Of a stretch of 64,000 bases of DNA, positions 8,654 to 16,848 are shown piece by piece (positions within the stretch are counted from its first letter, which is position 1; each line of letters opens with the position of its first letter). The notes under the pieces are model-generated. The model searched no databases and was not told where the DNA came from. It saw only the letters and a list, made by a program, of their open reading frames with translations. Source of the stretch: Pseudomonadota bacterium (lineage in GTDB: Bacteria > Pseudomonadota > Gammaproteobacteria > Burkholderiales > Burkholderiaceae_B); NCBI GenBank assembly GCA_023387815.1, contig JAEWHK010000063.1, positions 136,481-200,480 on the forward strand, given 5' to 3'. The translations under genes and the position numbers were made by a program.

Positions 8654-9745
8654 ATGAAAACGTTCAAAATCGCATGTATTCCCGGCGATGGCATCGGCAA
8701 GGAAGTGATTCCTGCCGGCCAGACCGTGCTGCAGACGCTTGCCGATACACTCAAGCAGTTCACATTTGAATTTACCGAGTTCGACTGGGGCGGCGACTAT
8801 TATCGCAAGCATGGCGTCATGATGCCCGAAGACGGTCTGAACGCCCTGTATGACAAGGACGCCATTCTTTTCGGTTCTGCCGGCGACCCGGACATTGCCG
8901 ACCACATCACTTTGTGGGGATTACGCCTGAAAATCTGTCAGGGGCTGGACCAGTATGCCAACGTGCGCCCCACCCGAATTCTGCCAGGCATCGACGCCCC
9001 CTTGAAACGCTGCGAGCCCAAAGACCTGGACTGGGTCATCGTGCGCGAAAACAGTGAAGGCGAATATTCCGGTGTGGGTGGTCGTGTTCATCAGGGGCAT
9101 CCGCTGGAAGCTGCTACCGATGTTTCCATGATGACTCGCGCAGGCGTCGAGCGCATCATGCGCTTTGCGTTTAAGCTGGCACAATCGCGCCCTCGTAAAC
9201 AGCTGACCGTTATTACCAAGTCCAATGCGCAGCGCCACGCCATGGTCATGTGGGACGAAATTGCAGTTGAAATTGCCAAAGAATTCCCCGACGTTAAATG
9301 GGACAAAGAACTGGTGGATGCGGCCACAGCACGCATGGTCAACAAGCCTGCCACGCTGGACACCATTGTTGCCACCAACCTTCACGCCGATATCCTGAGT
9401 GATCTGGCCGCCGCGCTGGCAGGCAGTCTTGGCATTGCACCAACAGGAAATATCGATCCGGAGCGTCGTTACCCTTCAATGTTTGAGCCCATCCACGGCT
9501 CTGCATTCGACATCATGGGCAAAGGCCTGGCCAATCCGATAGGCACCTTCTGGTGCGCGGTCATGCTGCTGAGCCACCTGGGTGAAGATCAGGCGGCATC
9601 CGTGCTGATGCAAAGCATAGAGCATGCCACGGCAGACCCCGCCCTGCACACCGGCGATCTTGGCGGCCAAGCCACCACCGCACAGGTGACTGAAGCCGTT
9701 TGCCAGTACATTCGCAATCACGCAAAAACACAGAAAGCGGCTTAA
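8654..9745 (+). CDS. Tartrate / D-malate dehydrogenase (isopropylmalate dehydrogenase family)
   Basis: Decarboxylating beta-hydroxyacid dehydrogenase of 363 residues, close to TtuC/DmlA. These enzymes use NAD and Mn or Mg to oxidise tartrate and convert D-malate to pyruvate. Visible elements are IPGDGIGKEV at residues 9-18, the VRENSEGEYSG loop, the VITKSNAQRH lysine segment, the metal-binding NLHADILSDLAAALAG and the nucleotide-binding EPIHGSAFDIMGKGLANP. GGAG precedes the ATG. The downstream Bug receptor (gap 18) probably brings in the dicarboxylate, and the divergent LysR gene probably controls both. DmlA versus tartrate dehydrogenase cannot be decided from sequence. Confidence 0.93.
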   Translation: MKTFKIACIPGDGIGKEVIPAGQTVLQTLADTLKQFTFEFTEFDWGGDYYRKHGVMMPEDGLNALYDKDAILFGSAGDPDIADHITLWGLRLKICQGLDQYANVRPTRILPGIDAPLKRCEPKDLDWVIVRENSEGEYSGVGGRVHQGHPLEAATDVSMMTRAGVERIMRFAFKLAQSRPRKQLTVITKSNAQRHAMVMWDEIAVEIAKEFPDVKWDKELVDAATARMVNKPATLDTIVATNLHADILSDLAAALAGSLGIAPTGNIDPERRYPSMFEPIHGSAFDIMGKGLANPIGTFWCAVMLLSHLGEDQAASVLMQSIEHATADPALHTGDLGGQATTAQVTEAVCQYIRNHAKTQKAA

Positions 9746-9763
9746 GCCGATAGTGGAGCAGAC

Positions 9764-10777
9764 ATGCTATATCAATCTATCAATAAAACAGTGAACAGTC
9801 CTGTAAAACCTGCCCGGCTCTCATTGGCGCTGCTGTTGGGTGTCGTCCTGGCCGCAGCGGGCAGCGCGGTGAGCGCACAATCCTTTCCCGAGCAGCCGGT
9901 CAAACTGGTGGTGCCCTTTCCTGCGGGTGGCACAACCGATGTCCTGGCTCGCGCGTTGGGCCAGAAGCTGGCAGAGAAAATCGGCCAGCCGGTCATTATC
10001 GAAAACAAACCCGGTGCCGGGGCCACCATTGGTGCTGAGTATGTAGCGCGCGCCAAACCGGATGGCTATACATTGCTGATGGGCGCTGTGCATCACACCA
10101 TCGCAACCACGTTCTACCGTTCATTGCGTTACGATTTCCAGAAGGACTTTGCTCCTGTAACCACAGTTGCCATGGTGCCGAATGTGATGGTGGTCAATAA
10201 CAAAGTGGGCGCAAAAACCGTGGCCGAATTGGTGGGCCTTGCAAAACAGGAACCCGGCAAACTCAGTTTTGGTTCCAATGGTGTCGGCACCGGTCAGCAT
10301 CTGATCGGGGAACGTGTCCAGTTAATGAAGGATATCAAGCTGCTGCACGTTCCTTATAAAGGCAGTGGTCCGTTGACCACAGATCTGCTGGGCGGACAGG
10401 TGGATATGTCATTTGACACAATCACAACTGTGTTGCCGTACATCAAGGAAAAGAAACTGACCGCACTTGCTGTCACAACAGGCACACGCTCTCCTGCCCT
10501 GCCAGACGTTCCCACGCTGGACGAGTCAGGCCTCAAAGGCTTTGATGATGGAACCTGGTTCGGTATTCTTGCTCCCCAGGGCACACCGAAAGATACGGTC
10601 AGCTTTCTGAGCAAAAATCTGACCGAAATCATCAAGTCCGATGCGTTCAAAAAAGACATGGACAAGATCGGGGCTGAAGTTATTGGTGATACGCCAGAAG
10701 AGATGCAAAAGCGCATTGCCGATGACACAAGCCGTTATGCAGAACTGGTGAATCGCCTGCAGCTCAAGGCGAATTGA
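9764..10777 (+). CDS. Bug/TctC-family tripartite tricarboxylate receptor
   Basis: Bug-family receptor of 337 residues with a long N-region before the signal helix (LSLALLLGVVLAAAGSAVSA, about 25-44). VPFPAGGTTD near residue 53 and VENKP-type IENKPGAGA near residue 83 identify the family. It follows the tartrate/D-malate dehydrogenase gene by 18 bases, so a C4-dicarboxylate ligand such as tartrate or D-malate is the most economical guess. Confidence 0.93.
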   Translation: MLYQSINKTVNSPVKPARLSLALLLGVVLAAAGSAVSAQSFPEQPVKLVVPFPAGGTTDVLARALGQKLAEKIGQPVIIENKPGAGATIGAEYVARAKPDGYTLLMGAVHHTIATTFYRSLRYDFQKDFAPVTTVAMVPNVMVVNNKVGAKTVAELVGLAKQEPGKLSFGSNGVGTGQHLIGERVQLMKDIKLLHVPYKGSGPLTTDLLGGQVDMSFDTITTVLPYIKEKKLTALAVTTGTRSPALPDVPTLDESGLKGFDDGTWFGILAPQGTPKDTVSFLSKNLTEIIKSDAFKKDMDKIGAEVIGDTPEEMQKRIADDTSRYAELVNRLQLKAN

Positions 10778-10784
10778 AATGGAT

Positions 10785-10815
10785 GGGCAAGCCGGCTACG
10801 CTAGCCGGTTTGCCC
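10785..10815. terminator. Strong hairpin between convergent genes
   Basis: GGGCAAGCCGGCTA (10785-10798) pairs with TAGCCGGTTTGCCC (10802-10815), 14 pairs including one G-T, around a 3-base loop. It lies just after the Bug stop codon, and the yjbQ stop codon (10801-10803) is inside the stem. Neither side has a T-run, so it may act as an mRNA end-protecting stem or a weak bidirectional terminator. Confidence 0.55.
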
Positions 10816-11238
10816 GTCGGTCTCTCCCTGTATGGTCACAACCAGGCTTCGTGGTCCGCCGTGATTGCGATGCTCGCACAGATAAATGCCCTGCCAGGTT
10901 CCCATATTCAGCGCGCCACGCGTGATTGGCAGTGTCAGTGAGCACCCGAGCAGACTGCTTTTGAAATGCGCAGGCAGATCATCGCTGCCTTCGTAAGTAT
11001 GCGTGTAATAGGGTTCATCCTCAGGCACGAGCCGATTGAAATAGCTTTCAAAATCCACACGCACAGAGGGATCCGCGTTTTCATTGATCGTCAGGGCAGC
11101 CGAGGTATGTTTGAGAAACACATTCATGAACCCGACACGCACGCCGGCAAGCTCAGGCACCTGCCTGAGAATTTCATCTGTCACCAAATGAAACCCTCTT
11201 GGACGGGCTTTCAATTTAAACTCTTTCTGAATCCACAT
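10801..11238 (-). CDS. yjbQ: YjbQ family (UPF0047) protein
   Basis: YjbQ/UPF0047 protein of 145 residues from the ATG at 11238, which has GCAGGT upstream; the frame is open to 11286 but MWIQKEFKLKARPRGFHLVT is the normal family start. Conserved parts are FLKHTSAALTINENADP, HTYEGSDDLPAHFKS and WQGIYLCEHRNHGGPR with several putative metal-binding histidines. Members show thiamine-phosphate-synthase side activity, and the physiological role is unclear. It follows a Bug gene by 65 bases and may be the tail of the CoA-lyase operon. Confidence 0.92.
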   Translation of the reverse strand: MWIQKEFKLKARPRGFHLVTDEILRQVPELAGVRVGFMNVFLKHTSAALTINENADPSVRVDFESYFNRLVPEDEPYYTHTYEGSDDLPAHFKSSLLGCSLTLPITRGALNMGTWQGIYLCEHRNHGGPRSLVVTIQGETDGQTG

Positions 11239-11303
11239 GATCGAATACCTGCTTTGTCTTGATGATTTCGCCAATGATCTGGCCATCGCAGGCTTATACT
11301 AAT

Positions 11304-12290
11304 TCACTTCAGTTGGAAATTCATCGCCTTCAGCAACGTCGCCCATTCTTTCTGCTCTTTCTCCAGATAGGCCTTGGCTTCTTCGGCAGAACCGCCAATC
11401 ACCGTATTACCATCTGCTTCCATGCGCTTGACGTATTCCGGGTCTTTGCTCACCTGCATAAATGCCTTGCTCACACGGTCGACCGCTTCCTGGGGCATAT
11501 TTGCAGGGCCGACAATCATTTTCCAGTCTACGGCGTTGAAACCTTCATACCCTTGCTCAGCCACGGTAGGCACGTCTGGCATGGCGGCAATCCGCTTGCT
11601 GGAAGTCACCGCCAGCGCACGCAAATCCTTATCCCCAATCAGATTGATGACAGAAACCGGTGTTGCAAACATATAATCGGTCTGCCCGCCAATCAGTTCG
11701 GTCAGCGCGGGCGATGCACCTTTATAAGGAACATTCAGCACCTTTATGCCGGCCTTGTACGAAAGCATCTCTCCGGCCAGATGGCCCACGGTTCCCAGTG
11801 TCGCCAGTGCCTGCTTTAACTGACCCGGCTTTGCCTTGGCTGCATCAATCACATCAGCCAACGATTTATAAGGAGAATCGGCCTTGACCACCAGCACTGT
11901 CGGCAGTTCCGCAACCACGCCAACCGGCGTGAAATCTTTGGTCGCATCAAACTTCATGTCGCTCATGATGACCGGGTTGATGGCGAGATTCGAGGTCTGC
12001 CCCATCCCCATCGTCAGGCCATCCGGTTTGGCTCGCGCGACCTGCATCATGCCGATATTGCCACCGGCACCCGGTTTGTTTTCAATCACAAACTGAATAT
12101 CCTTCTCCACCTGAGTGATTTTCTCGGCAATGATTCTTGTAATGCTGTCGGTGCCACCACCAGGTGTATAAGGTACGACCATACGCACGGGTCGCTGCGG
12201 CCAGCCTTCGGCGTGTGACGTGCCACACGCCAGGCTTGCAGCCAGCAACATACTGCCGGTCAGGCCTGTCATCAGTGTTTTCTTGAACAT
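11304..12290 (-). CDS. Bug/TctC-family tripartite tricarboxylate receptor
   Basis: Bug receptor of 328 residues. The signal peptide is about 1-27 (MLLAASLACGTSHA; the cysteine near residue 22 is followed by GTSHA, so lipoprotein processing is possible but not favoured). Family motifs are VPYTPGGGTD near residue 40 and IENKPGAGG near residue 66. It is one of two Bug genes in the CoA-lyase operon, 43 bases after the SMP-30 gene. Two receptors in one operon may recognise the open acid and a lactone or related form; that is inference. Confidence 0.93.
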   Translation of the reverse strand: MFKKTLMTGLTGSMLLAASLACGTSHAEGWPQRPVRMVVPYTPGGGTDSITRIIAEKITQVEKDIQFVIENKPGAGGNIGMMQVARAKPDGLTMGMGQTSNLAINPVIMSDMKFDATKDFTPVGVVAELPTVLVVKADSPYKSLADVIDAAKAKPGQLKQALATLGTVGHLAGEMLSYKAGIKVLNVPYKGASPALTELIGGQTDYMFATPVSVINLIGDKDLRALAVTSSKRIAAMPDVPTVAEQGYEGFNAVDWKMIVGPANMPQEAVDRVSKAFMQVSKDPEYVKRMEADGNTVIGGSAEEAKAYLEKEQKEWATLLKAMNFQLK

Positions 12291-12333
12291 CTTTGTCTCC
12301 AGTCTTTTGTTTTTAAACGTTGAAATAGTTGTC

Positions 12334-13239
12334 TTATGCCACGTCCATCGTTGCCTGAAGCACAGAACCCGTGGCAGATTCGGTAATCAGCAAAGTCTCA
12401 CATTTGTCATCCGTGAAACAGAAATTCGTAACTGTCTTGCCGGCAACAGAGCGCAGAATGTGTGAGCATTCTCCGTTGGGCTTGTAGACAAATACACAGC
12501 CTAGCGATGCATGCGCAACAAATAGGCGGCCTTTGTTATCCAGTGCAATGCCGTCGGGACCACTGGTGCCAAACAGCGAGCAGAACCTGCCGGTCTTCGA
12601 TACGGAACCATCAGCCTGCAGCGGAGCGCGCCACACGGCGTTATCGCGAGTGGCAGCCACAAACAGTATCGACTTATCTTCGTCCACCACAATCCCATTC
12701 GGGCTGGGGACATTGTTCAGCAGGCAATCCAGCCTGCCTGTCTTCATGCAGTAACGATAGACGGCGCCGGTAGGATCGTGCAGACCGGTCTGTCCCTGAT
12801 CGGTGAAATACACTTGTGATTCATCACGAGTGACATACAGGTCATTCAAGCCCTTGAAAGACTGCGCATTGCGCCTTGCCAGAAGTGGCTCAACGGTTTT
12901 TGCTTCAGGGTCAAAGCGCAACAGGCCCTTGCGATAGTCAGCAATCAGCAGCGTGCCGTCGCGCAATACCTTCATTCCATTGGGTTCGCCATCGTACTGC
13001 ACGACAAGTTCCCATTCTTTCTGTGCCGAGATCCGGAAAATCCGTCCGTAGGGAATATCTACAATATACAGATTGCCCTGTCTGTCCATGGCGGGACCTT
13101 CAATGAAGGAATGCAGCGCCTCTCCGCCCTTATTCGCCCTGGCCCAGTCGGAAACGGTGTCGCGGCAGCGCAGATGATCCGGCATCGCGCTCCACACTGT
13201 CATATCTATGCGCCTGGGTTCGTCGTCCAGATAAAACAT
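12334..13239 (-). CDS. SMP-30/gluconolactonase-type beta-propeller hydrolase
   Basis: Six-bladed propeller of the SMP-30/gluconolactonase/LRE family, 301 residues from the ATG at 13239. That start has GAGG 8 bases upstream and avoids overlapping the preceding Bug gene. Metal-ligand candidates are E in SFIEGPAMD, N in FKGLNDLYV, N in PSPNGIVV and D in GPDGIALD, the usual E-N-N-D set. Predicted to open a lactone. No signal peptide is seen, so it acts in the cytoplasm. Flanked by two Bug genes in the same operon. Confidence 0.88.
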   Translation of the reverse strand: MFYLDDEPRRIDMTVWSAMPDHLRCRDTVSDWARANKGGEALHSFIEGPAMDRQGNLYIVDIPYGRIFRISAQKEWELVVQYDGEPNGMKVLRDGTLLIADYRKGLLRFDPEAKTVEPLLARRNAQSFKGLNDLYVTRDESQVYFTDQGQTGLHDPTGAVYRYCMKTGRLDCLLNNVPSPNGIVVDEDKSILFVAATRDNAVWRAPLQADGSVSKTGRFCSLFGTSGPDGIALDNKGRLFVAHASLGCVFVYKPNGECSHILRSVAGKTVTNFCFTDDKCETLLITESATGSVLQATMDVA

Positions 13240-13249
13240 GGCCAGGCCT

Positions 13250-14224
13250 CTATTGTTTTTCCAGACCGGCACGCTCAGCGATACCGTTCCAGCTGTCTAT
13301 TTCAGATGAAATCTGTTTGGTAAAGTCAGCCGAGCTGCTGCCTACTGTCTGCGCACCCATCTTCTCAAACGAAGCCCGCAGTGATTCATCCGCTACGGCC
13401 TTCTTCACCAACCCATTCAGCGTCTCGATAACATCTGGTGGCGTACCGGCGCGAGCAACAAGACCGAACCAGTTCTGCACTTTATAATCGGGCAATCCCG
13501 CTTCGGCGAACGTAGGGACGTCAGGCAGTTGCGGCAGGCGCTCGGGACTGCTGATGGCCAGCGCCTTCACTTTGCCACTGCTGATCTGTGGAATAGCTGT
13601 AGGTGTCGCACTGATCTCTACGTCCACCGTGCCGCCCACCAGCGCCAGCAATGCTTCTCCGGCTCCCTTGTAGGGCACGTGCAGCAGCTTGATACCCGCT
13701 TCATGCTGGAAGACTTCAACCGCCAGATGTGTAGAGCTGCCTTTCCCGCCCGAACCGAATGTCAGCGATTCCGGTTTTTCCTTGGCGGCTTTAACCAGAT
13801 CATCCACAGAATTAAACGGTGAATTGGCAGGAACGATCAGAATGACGGGCGTAGAAGCCACGTTAGCCACCGGTGCGATATCCTTGATCGGGTCCCACGA
13901 TAGCTTTTTGAACACGGCTGGCAGCATCGCATAGGTTGTGTCATTCATCAGCAGCGAGTAACCATCAGGCTTGGCACGCATCACAGATGAAGTTGCAATC
14001 GTTCCGCTGGCGCCAGGTTTATTCTCCACAACAAAAGACTGCTTTGACGCTTCCGACATCTGCTTTGCCAGCATGCGGGCAACATAATCAGTCGTGCCGC
14101 CCGGAGAATAAGGAACCGTAATGGTGACGGCACGCGCAGGATAGGTCTCCTGGGCCGCTACCGGCGAAATCATCGGCAGTTGGGCAAGCAGAACCGCAGC
14201 AAATGCAGTTGCAATTTTTTTCAT
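13250..14224 (-). CDS. Bug/TctC-family tripartite tricarboxylate receptor
   Basis: Bug receptor of 324 residues with a signal peptide at about 1-24 (AAVLLAQLPMISPVAA). VPYSPGGTTDYVARML and VENKPGASG confirm the family. It lies 9 bases after the CoA-transferase gene and 10 bases before the SMP-30 gene, so it is co-transcribed with the acyl-CoA genes. The ligand is probably the branched or hydroxylated dicarboxylate handled by the downstream CoA-transferase and lyase. Confidence 0.93.
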   Translation of the reverse strand: MKKIATAFAAVLLAQLPMISPVAAQETYPARAVTITVPYSPGGTTDYVARMLAKQMSEASKQSFVVENKPGASGTIATSSVMRAKPDGYSLLMNDTTYAMLPAVFKKLSWDPIKDIAPVANVASTPVILIVPANSPFNSVDDLVKAAKEKPESLTFGSGGKGSSTHLAVEVFQHEAGIKLLHVPYKGAGEALLALVGGTVDVEISATPTAIPQISSGKVKALAISSPERLPQLPDVPTFAEAGLPDYKVQNWFGLVARAGTPPDVIETLNGLVKKAVADESLRASFEKMGAQTVGSSSADFTKQISSEIDSWNGIAERAGLEKQ

Positions 14225-14233
14225 GGTCGTCTC

Positions 14234-15421
14234 CTATTCTGTGGCAATCACATTATTTGCCAGCAATGTCTCTATCTGTGCTTCTGTCAATCCGGCATCC
14301 TGCAGAATACTCAGGGTGTGCTCCCCGAGTCTTGGCGGATTCATACGCACGCCCAGCCGCTCGCCAGCCATGCATAGCGGGAGCAGCGGCACATTGGTCT
14401 TCCGTCCGTCGGGCATCTGCATCGGCGCCAGACCGCCAGTCTTGAGCAGATGTTCATCATCAAGCAGTTCCTCCGGCCGCGAAATGGGCGCAAACGGAAG
14501 CGCATTCGCCTCAAACTTCTGTGCCAGTTCCTGCTTGGTAAAGCCGGCCAGTCGTTGCTGAAGCAAAGGCAGCAGCCACGATCGGGCCTGCACTCGCTGA
14601 TTGTTGGTTTTGAGGTCGGCGTTTTCCAGCAGATCGGGAAAATTGAAGGCTTCACAAAAGATTTTCCACTGGGTGTCACTCACCACTGCAAGGAAAATCT
14701 GCTCGCCATCTTTCACATTGAATACGTCATAAATGGCCCAGGCGGAAATGCGACTGGGCATGGGACTGGCCGCCTTGCCGGTCACCACGTACTGCATCAT
14801 GTGCTGGGCAACCAGGAAAATATTATTCTCGAACAGGGCACTTTGCACCTGCTGTCCCTTCCCGGTCAGATCACGCTCGCGCAGCGCGGCCATCACACCA
14901 ATTGCGCCAAACATGCCGCCCATAATGTCATTGACACTGGTTCCTGCGCGTATCGGATCGCCTTCGCGGCCCGTCATATAAGCCAGACCACCCATCATCT
15001 GCACCACTTCGTCCAGTGCCGTGCGATGCTCATAGGGACCAGGCAAAAAGCCCTTATGACTCACATAAACCAATCCGGGATTGGTTTTGGACAGGTCTGC
15101 ATACCCCAGCCCCAATTTATCCATCGTACCCGGCTTGAAGTTCTCACTGACCACATCTGCAGATGCGATCAGATCCTTCACCAGCGCCAGGCCCTGTTCC
15201 GACTTCAGATCAACAGCCAGGCTCTTTTTATTACGATTGAAAGTAGGAAAAAATCCTGAACCCGAACCCAGAAGATTACGTGTGTTATCTCCTTTTATCG
15301 GCTCAATCTTGATGACCTCTGCACCCAGATCGGCAAGAATCAGACCGCAAGTGGGCCCCATCACCATGTGCGTAAATTCAATTACCTTCACACCTTCATA
15401 AGGCAGTATCTTTTTTGTCAT
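14234..15421 (-). CDS. CaiB/BaiF family (type III) CoA-transferase
   Basis: Type III CoA-transferase of 395 residues, which moves CoA between carboxylic acids. The N-terminal LPYEGVKVIEFTHMVMGPTC and the AEVIKIEPI strand are typical. The candidate catalytic aspartate is in GTSVNDIMGGMFG (about residue 175). It starts 1 base after the lyase gene stop. Paired with an HMG-CoA-lyase-like enzyme, it probably makes the CoA thioester that the lyase cleaves, for example a methylated hydroxy-dicarboxylate; the exact acid is not evident. Confidence 0.93.
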   Translation of the reverse strand: MTKKILPYEGVKVIEFTHMVMGPTCGLILADLGAEVIKIEPIKGDNTRNLLGSGSGFFPTFNRNKKSLAVDLKSEQGLALVKDLIASADVVSENFKPGTMDKLGLGYADLSKTNPGLVYVSHKGFLPGPYEHRTALDEVVQMMGGLAYMTGREGDPIRAGTSVNDIMGGMFGAIGVMAALRERDLTGKGQQVQSALFENNIFLVAQHMMQYVVTGKAASPMPSRISAWAIYDVFNVKDGEQIFLAVVSDTQWKIFCEAFNFPDLLENADLKTNNQRVQARSWLLPLLQQRLAGFTKQELAQKFEANALPFAPISRPEELLDDEHLLKTGGLAPMQMPDGRKTNVPLLPLCMAGERLGVRMNPPRLGEHTLSILQDAGLTEAQIETLLANNVIATE

Positions 15422-15422
15422 A

Positions 15423-16355
15423 TCACGCCTGTGGTTGAAAATTCAAAGGCAGGCCCGCTTCGGCAACCATGCCATACACCTCTTCCTGAGGCACGCCAGC
15501 CTTCAATGGCACACGTGCCGCAATCAGCTTGTCAATATTGACGCCGGTATCGATGCCCATTGCCTCGAACATGAATACCAGATCCTCGGTCACCACATTG
15601 CCCGACGCGCCTGGCGCATACGGACAGCCGCCGAGTCCACCCAGCGAGGCATCAAAGGTCCGCACGCCTACGTCATAGGCCGCCAGATTATTGGCGATGC
15701 CCAGACCACGAGTGTTATGCATATGCGCCGCACCGCACTTATCACCGATTTCGGCAAACACCCGTTTGAACAGACGACGAACCTGCGCAGGATTGGCGTA
15801 TCCCGTCGTGTCGGAAAGGCCCGTTTCATCGGCACCGGCGGCCACCAGCTGCGAAGACAGCCTGACCACATCATCTTCCTTGACTTCCCCCTGGATCGTG
15901 CAGCCAAATGCAGTTGAAATACCGGCCTCAATCTTCACGGTGGGCGCCATCTCGTTTCGCAGGGCGACAATCTCGCGTACCTCCTGAACCATTTCCTCAC
16001 GCGTCTTGCGCACATTCGCCATGGAATGCGCCTCGCTGGCAGAAACCGGCAGCGTCAGCTTGTGAGCTCCGGCAGCCAGGGCGTTCTGCGCGCCACGGCG
16101 ATTCGGCACCAGGGCCATCACCGTCAGGTCGGGATAGCGCAAGGCATACTTCACCACCTCTTCTGCGTCTGCCATCTGCGGCAGCAGGCGCGCCGGCACG
16201 AAAGAACAGACTTCAATCTCGCGGATGCCCGCCGCGTACAGCGCATCAATCAGTTTGAATTTATCCTGCGTCGGCATAATGCTCTTGACGCTTTGCAGAC
16301 CGTCTCGCATCCCGACCTCACTGATCAGCACCCTGTCTGGATGATTCTGACTCAT
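15423..16355 (-). CDS. Hydroxymethylglutaryl-CoA lyase family protein
   Basis: DRE-TIM metallolyase of about 310 residues. The ATG at 16355 is chosen because AAAGGAG stands 5 bases upstream; a GTG at 16361 lies inside that site. Catalytic elements are GMRDGLQ (R and D of the DRE motif), the metal-binding HMHNTRG and the signature GGLGGCPYAPGASGNV with its active-site cysteine. These enzymes cleave 3-hydroxy-3-methylacyl-CoA thioesters. It is the promoter-proximal gene of an operon with CaiB, two Bug receptors and SMP-30. HMG-CoA and citramalyl-CoA-type substrates are both possible. Confidence 0.92.
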   Translation of the reverse strand: MSQNHPDRVLISEVGMRDGLQSVKSIMPTQDKFKLIDALYAAGIREIEVCSFVPARLLPQMADAEEVVKYALRYPDLTVMALVPNRRGAQNALAAGAHKLTLPVSASEAHSMANVRKTREEMVQEVREIVALRNEMAPTVKIEAGISTAFGCTIQGEVKEDDVVRLSSQLVAAGADETGLSDTTGYANPAQVRRLFKRVFAEIGDKCGAAHMHNTRGLGIANNLAAYDVGVRTFDASLGGLGGCPYAPGASGNVVTEDLVFMFEAMGIDTGVNIDKLIAARVPLKAGVPQEEVYGMVAEAGLPLNFQPQA

Positions 16356-16368
16356 GATCACTCCTTTG

Positions 16369-16403
16369 TTCTATCTTATAGAATATAGTTCTGTAAAATA
16401 GAA
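16369..16403. promoter_or_regulatory. Tandem palindromic operator (candidate IclR sites)
   Basis: Two 15-base inverted repeats of the form TTCTRT-N3-ATAGAA: TTCTATCTTATAGAA (16369-16383) and TTCTGTAAAATAGAA (16389-16403). Their centres are 20 bases apart, about two helical turns. They begin 13 bases upstream of the lyase start codon, overlapping the expected promoter and leader. An IclR-family gene lies upstream on the same strand and is the natural candidate to bind them. Confidence 0.6.
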
Positions 16404-16848
16404 TAATAAAACAGATGCCATAAGCGCGTCAATACGCGGATGCGTGATAGGGATTACAAGTGTGATAGGCGATTGGAACTAGCGGACGCGATGAGTTGCC
16501 CTTCAGGCAAGCGCGGAGAAAGGAAACAAGAGGAATTGAAATAAGTAAGGCAAGCGTCCGGTAGCTTGGGATAAAAAACCGGTTGCGGTAATTCTGGCGG
16601 CGTTTGCAGTTAGACCAGTTATGAATTGTTTTCTTTCTGCATTCTTTCTGCGAAGAAAAGCTGCAGAAAGAATTCGATCAACTAACTATTTGATTCTAAA
16701 GTGCACATATCGGATGCAGCGTGTGCTTGCATTCTGCAAACTTCCCACAACTGTTGTCGGATATAGATTTCTTCAAAAAGAATGTCCTAAGATTGCCGGG
16801 GCGATCAAGATAGGGTATGCGGAGTTAATGATGACGCGTAGCCTGCCC
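16404..16848. other. Intergenic stretch without a supported gene
   Basis: About 445 bases between the tandem operator and the IclR stop codon. No frame here has a ribosome site or recognisable protein. The only notable structure is the 11-base inverted repeat at 16641-16673, listed separately. Confidence 0.6.
16641..16673. repeat. 11-bp perfect inverted repeat in intergenic DNA
   Basis: ATTCTTTCTGC (16641-16651) is exactly complementary to GCAGAAAGAAT (16663-16673), with an 11-base spacer. The left arm is preceded by a partial direct copy (TTCTTTCTGC, 16631-16640). There is no adjacent T-run on either strand, so it is not a standard terminator. Function unknown. Confidence 0.55.
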
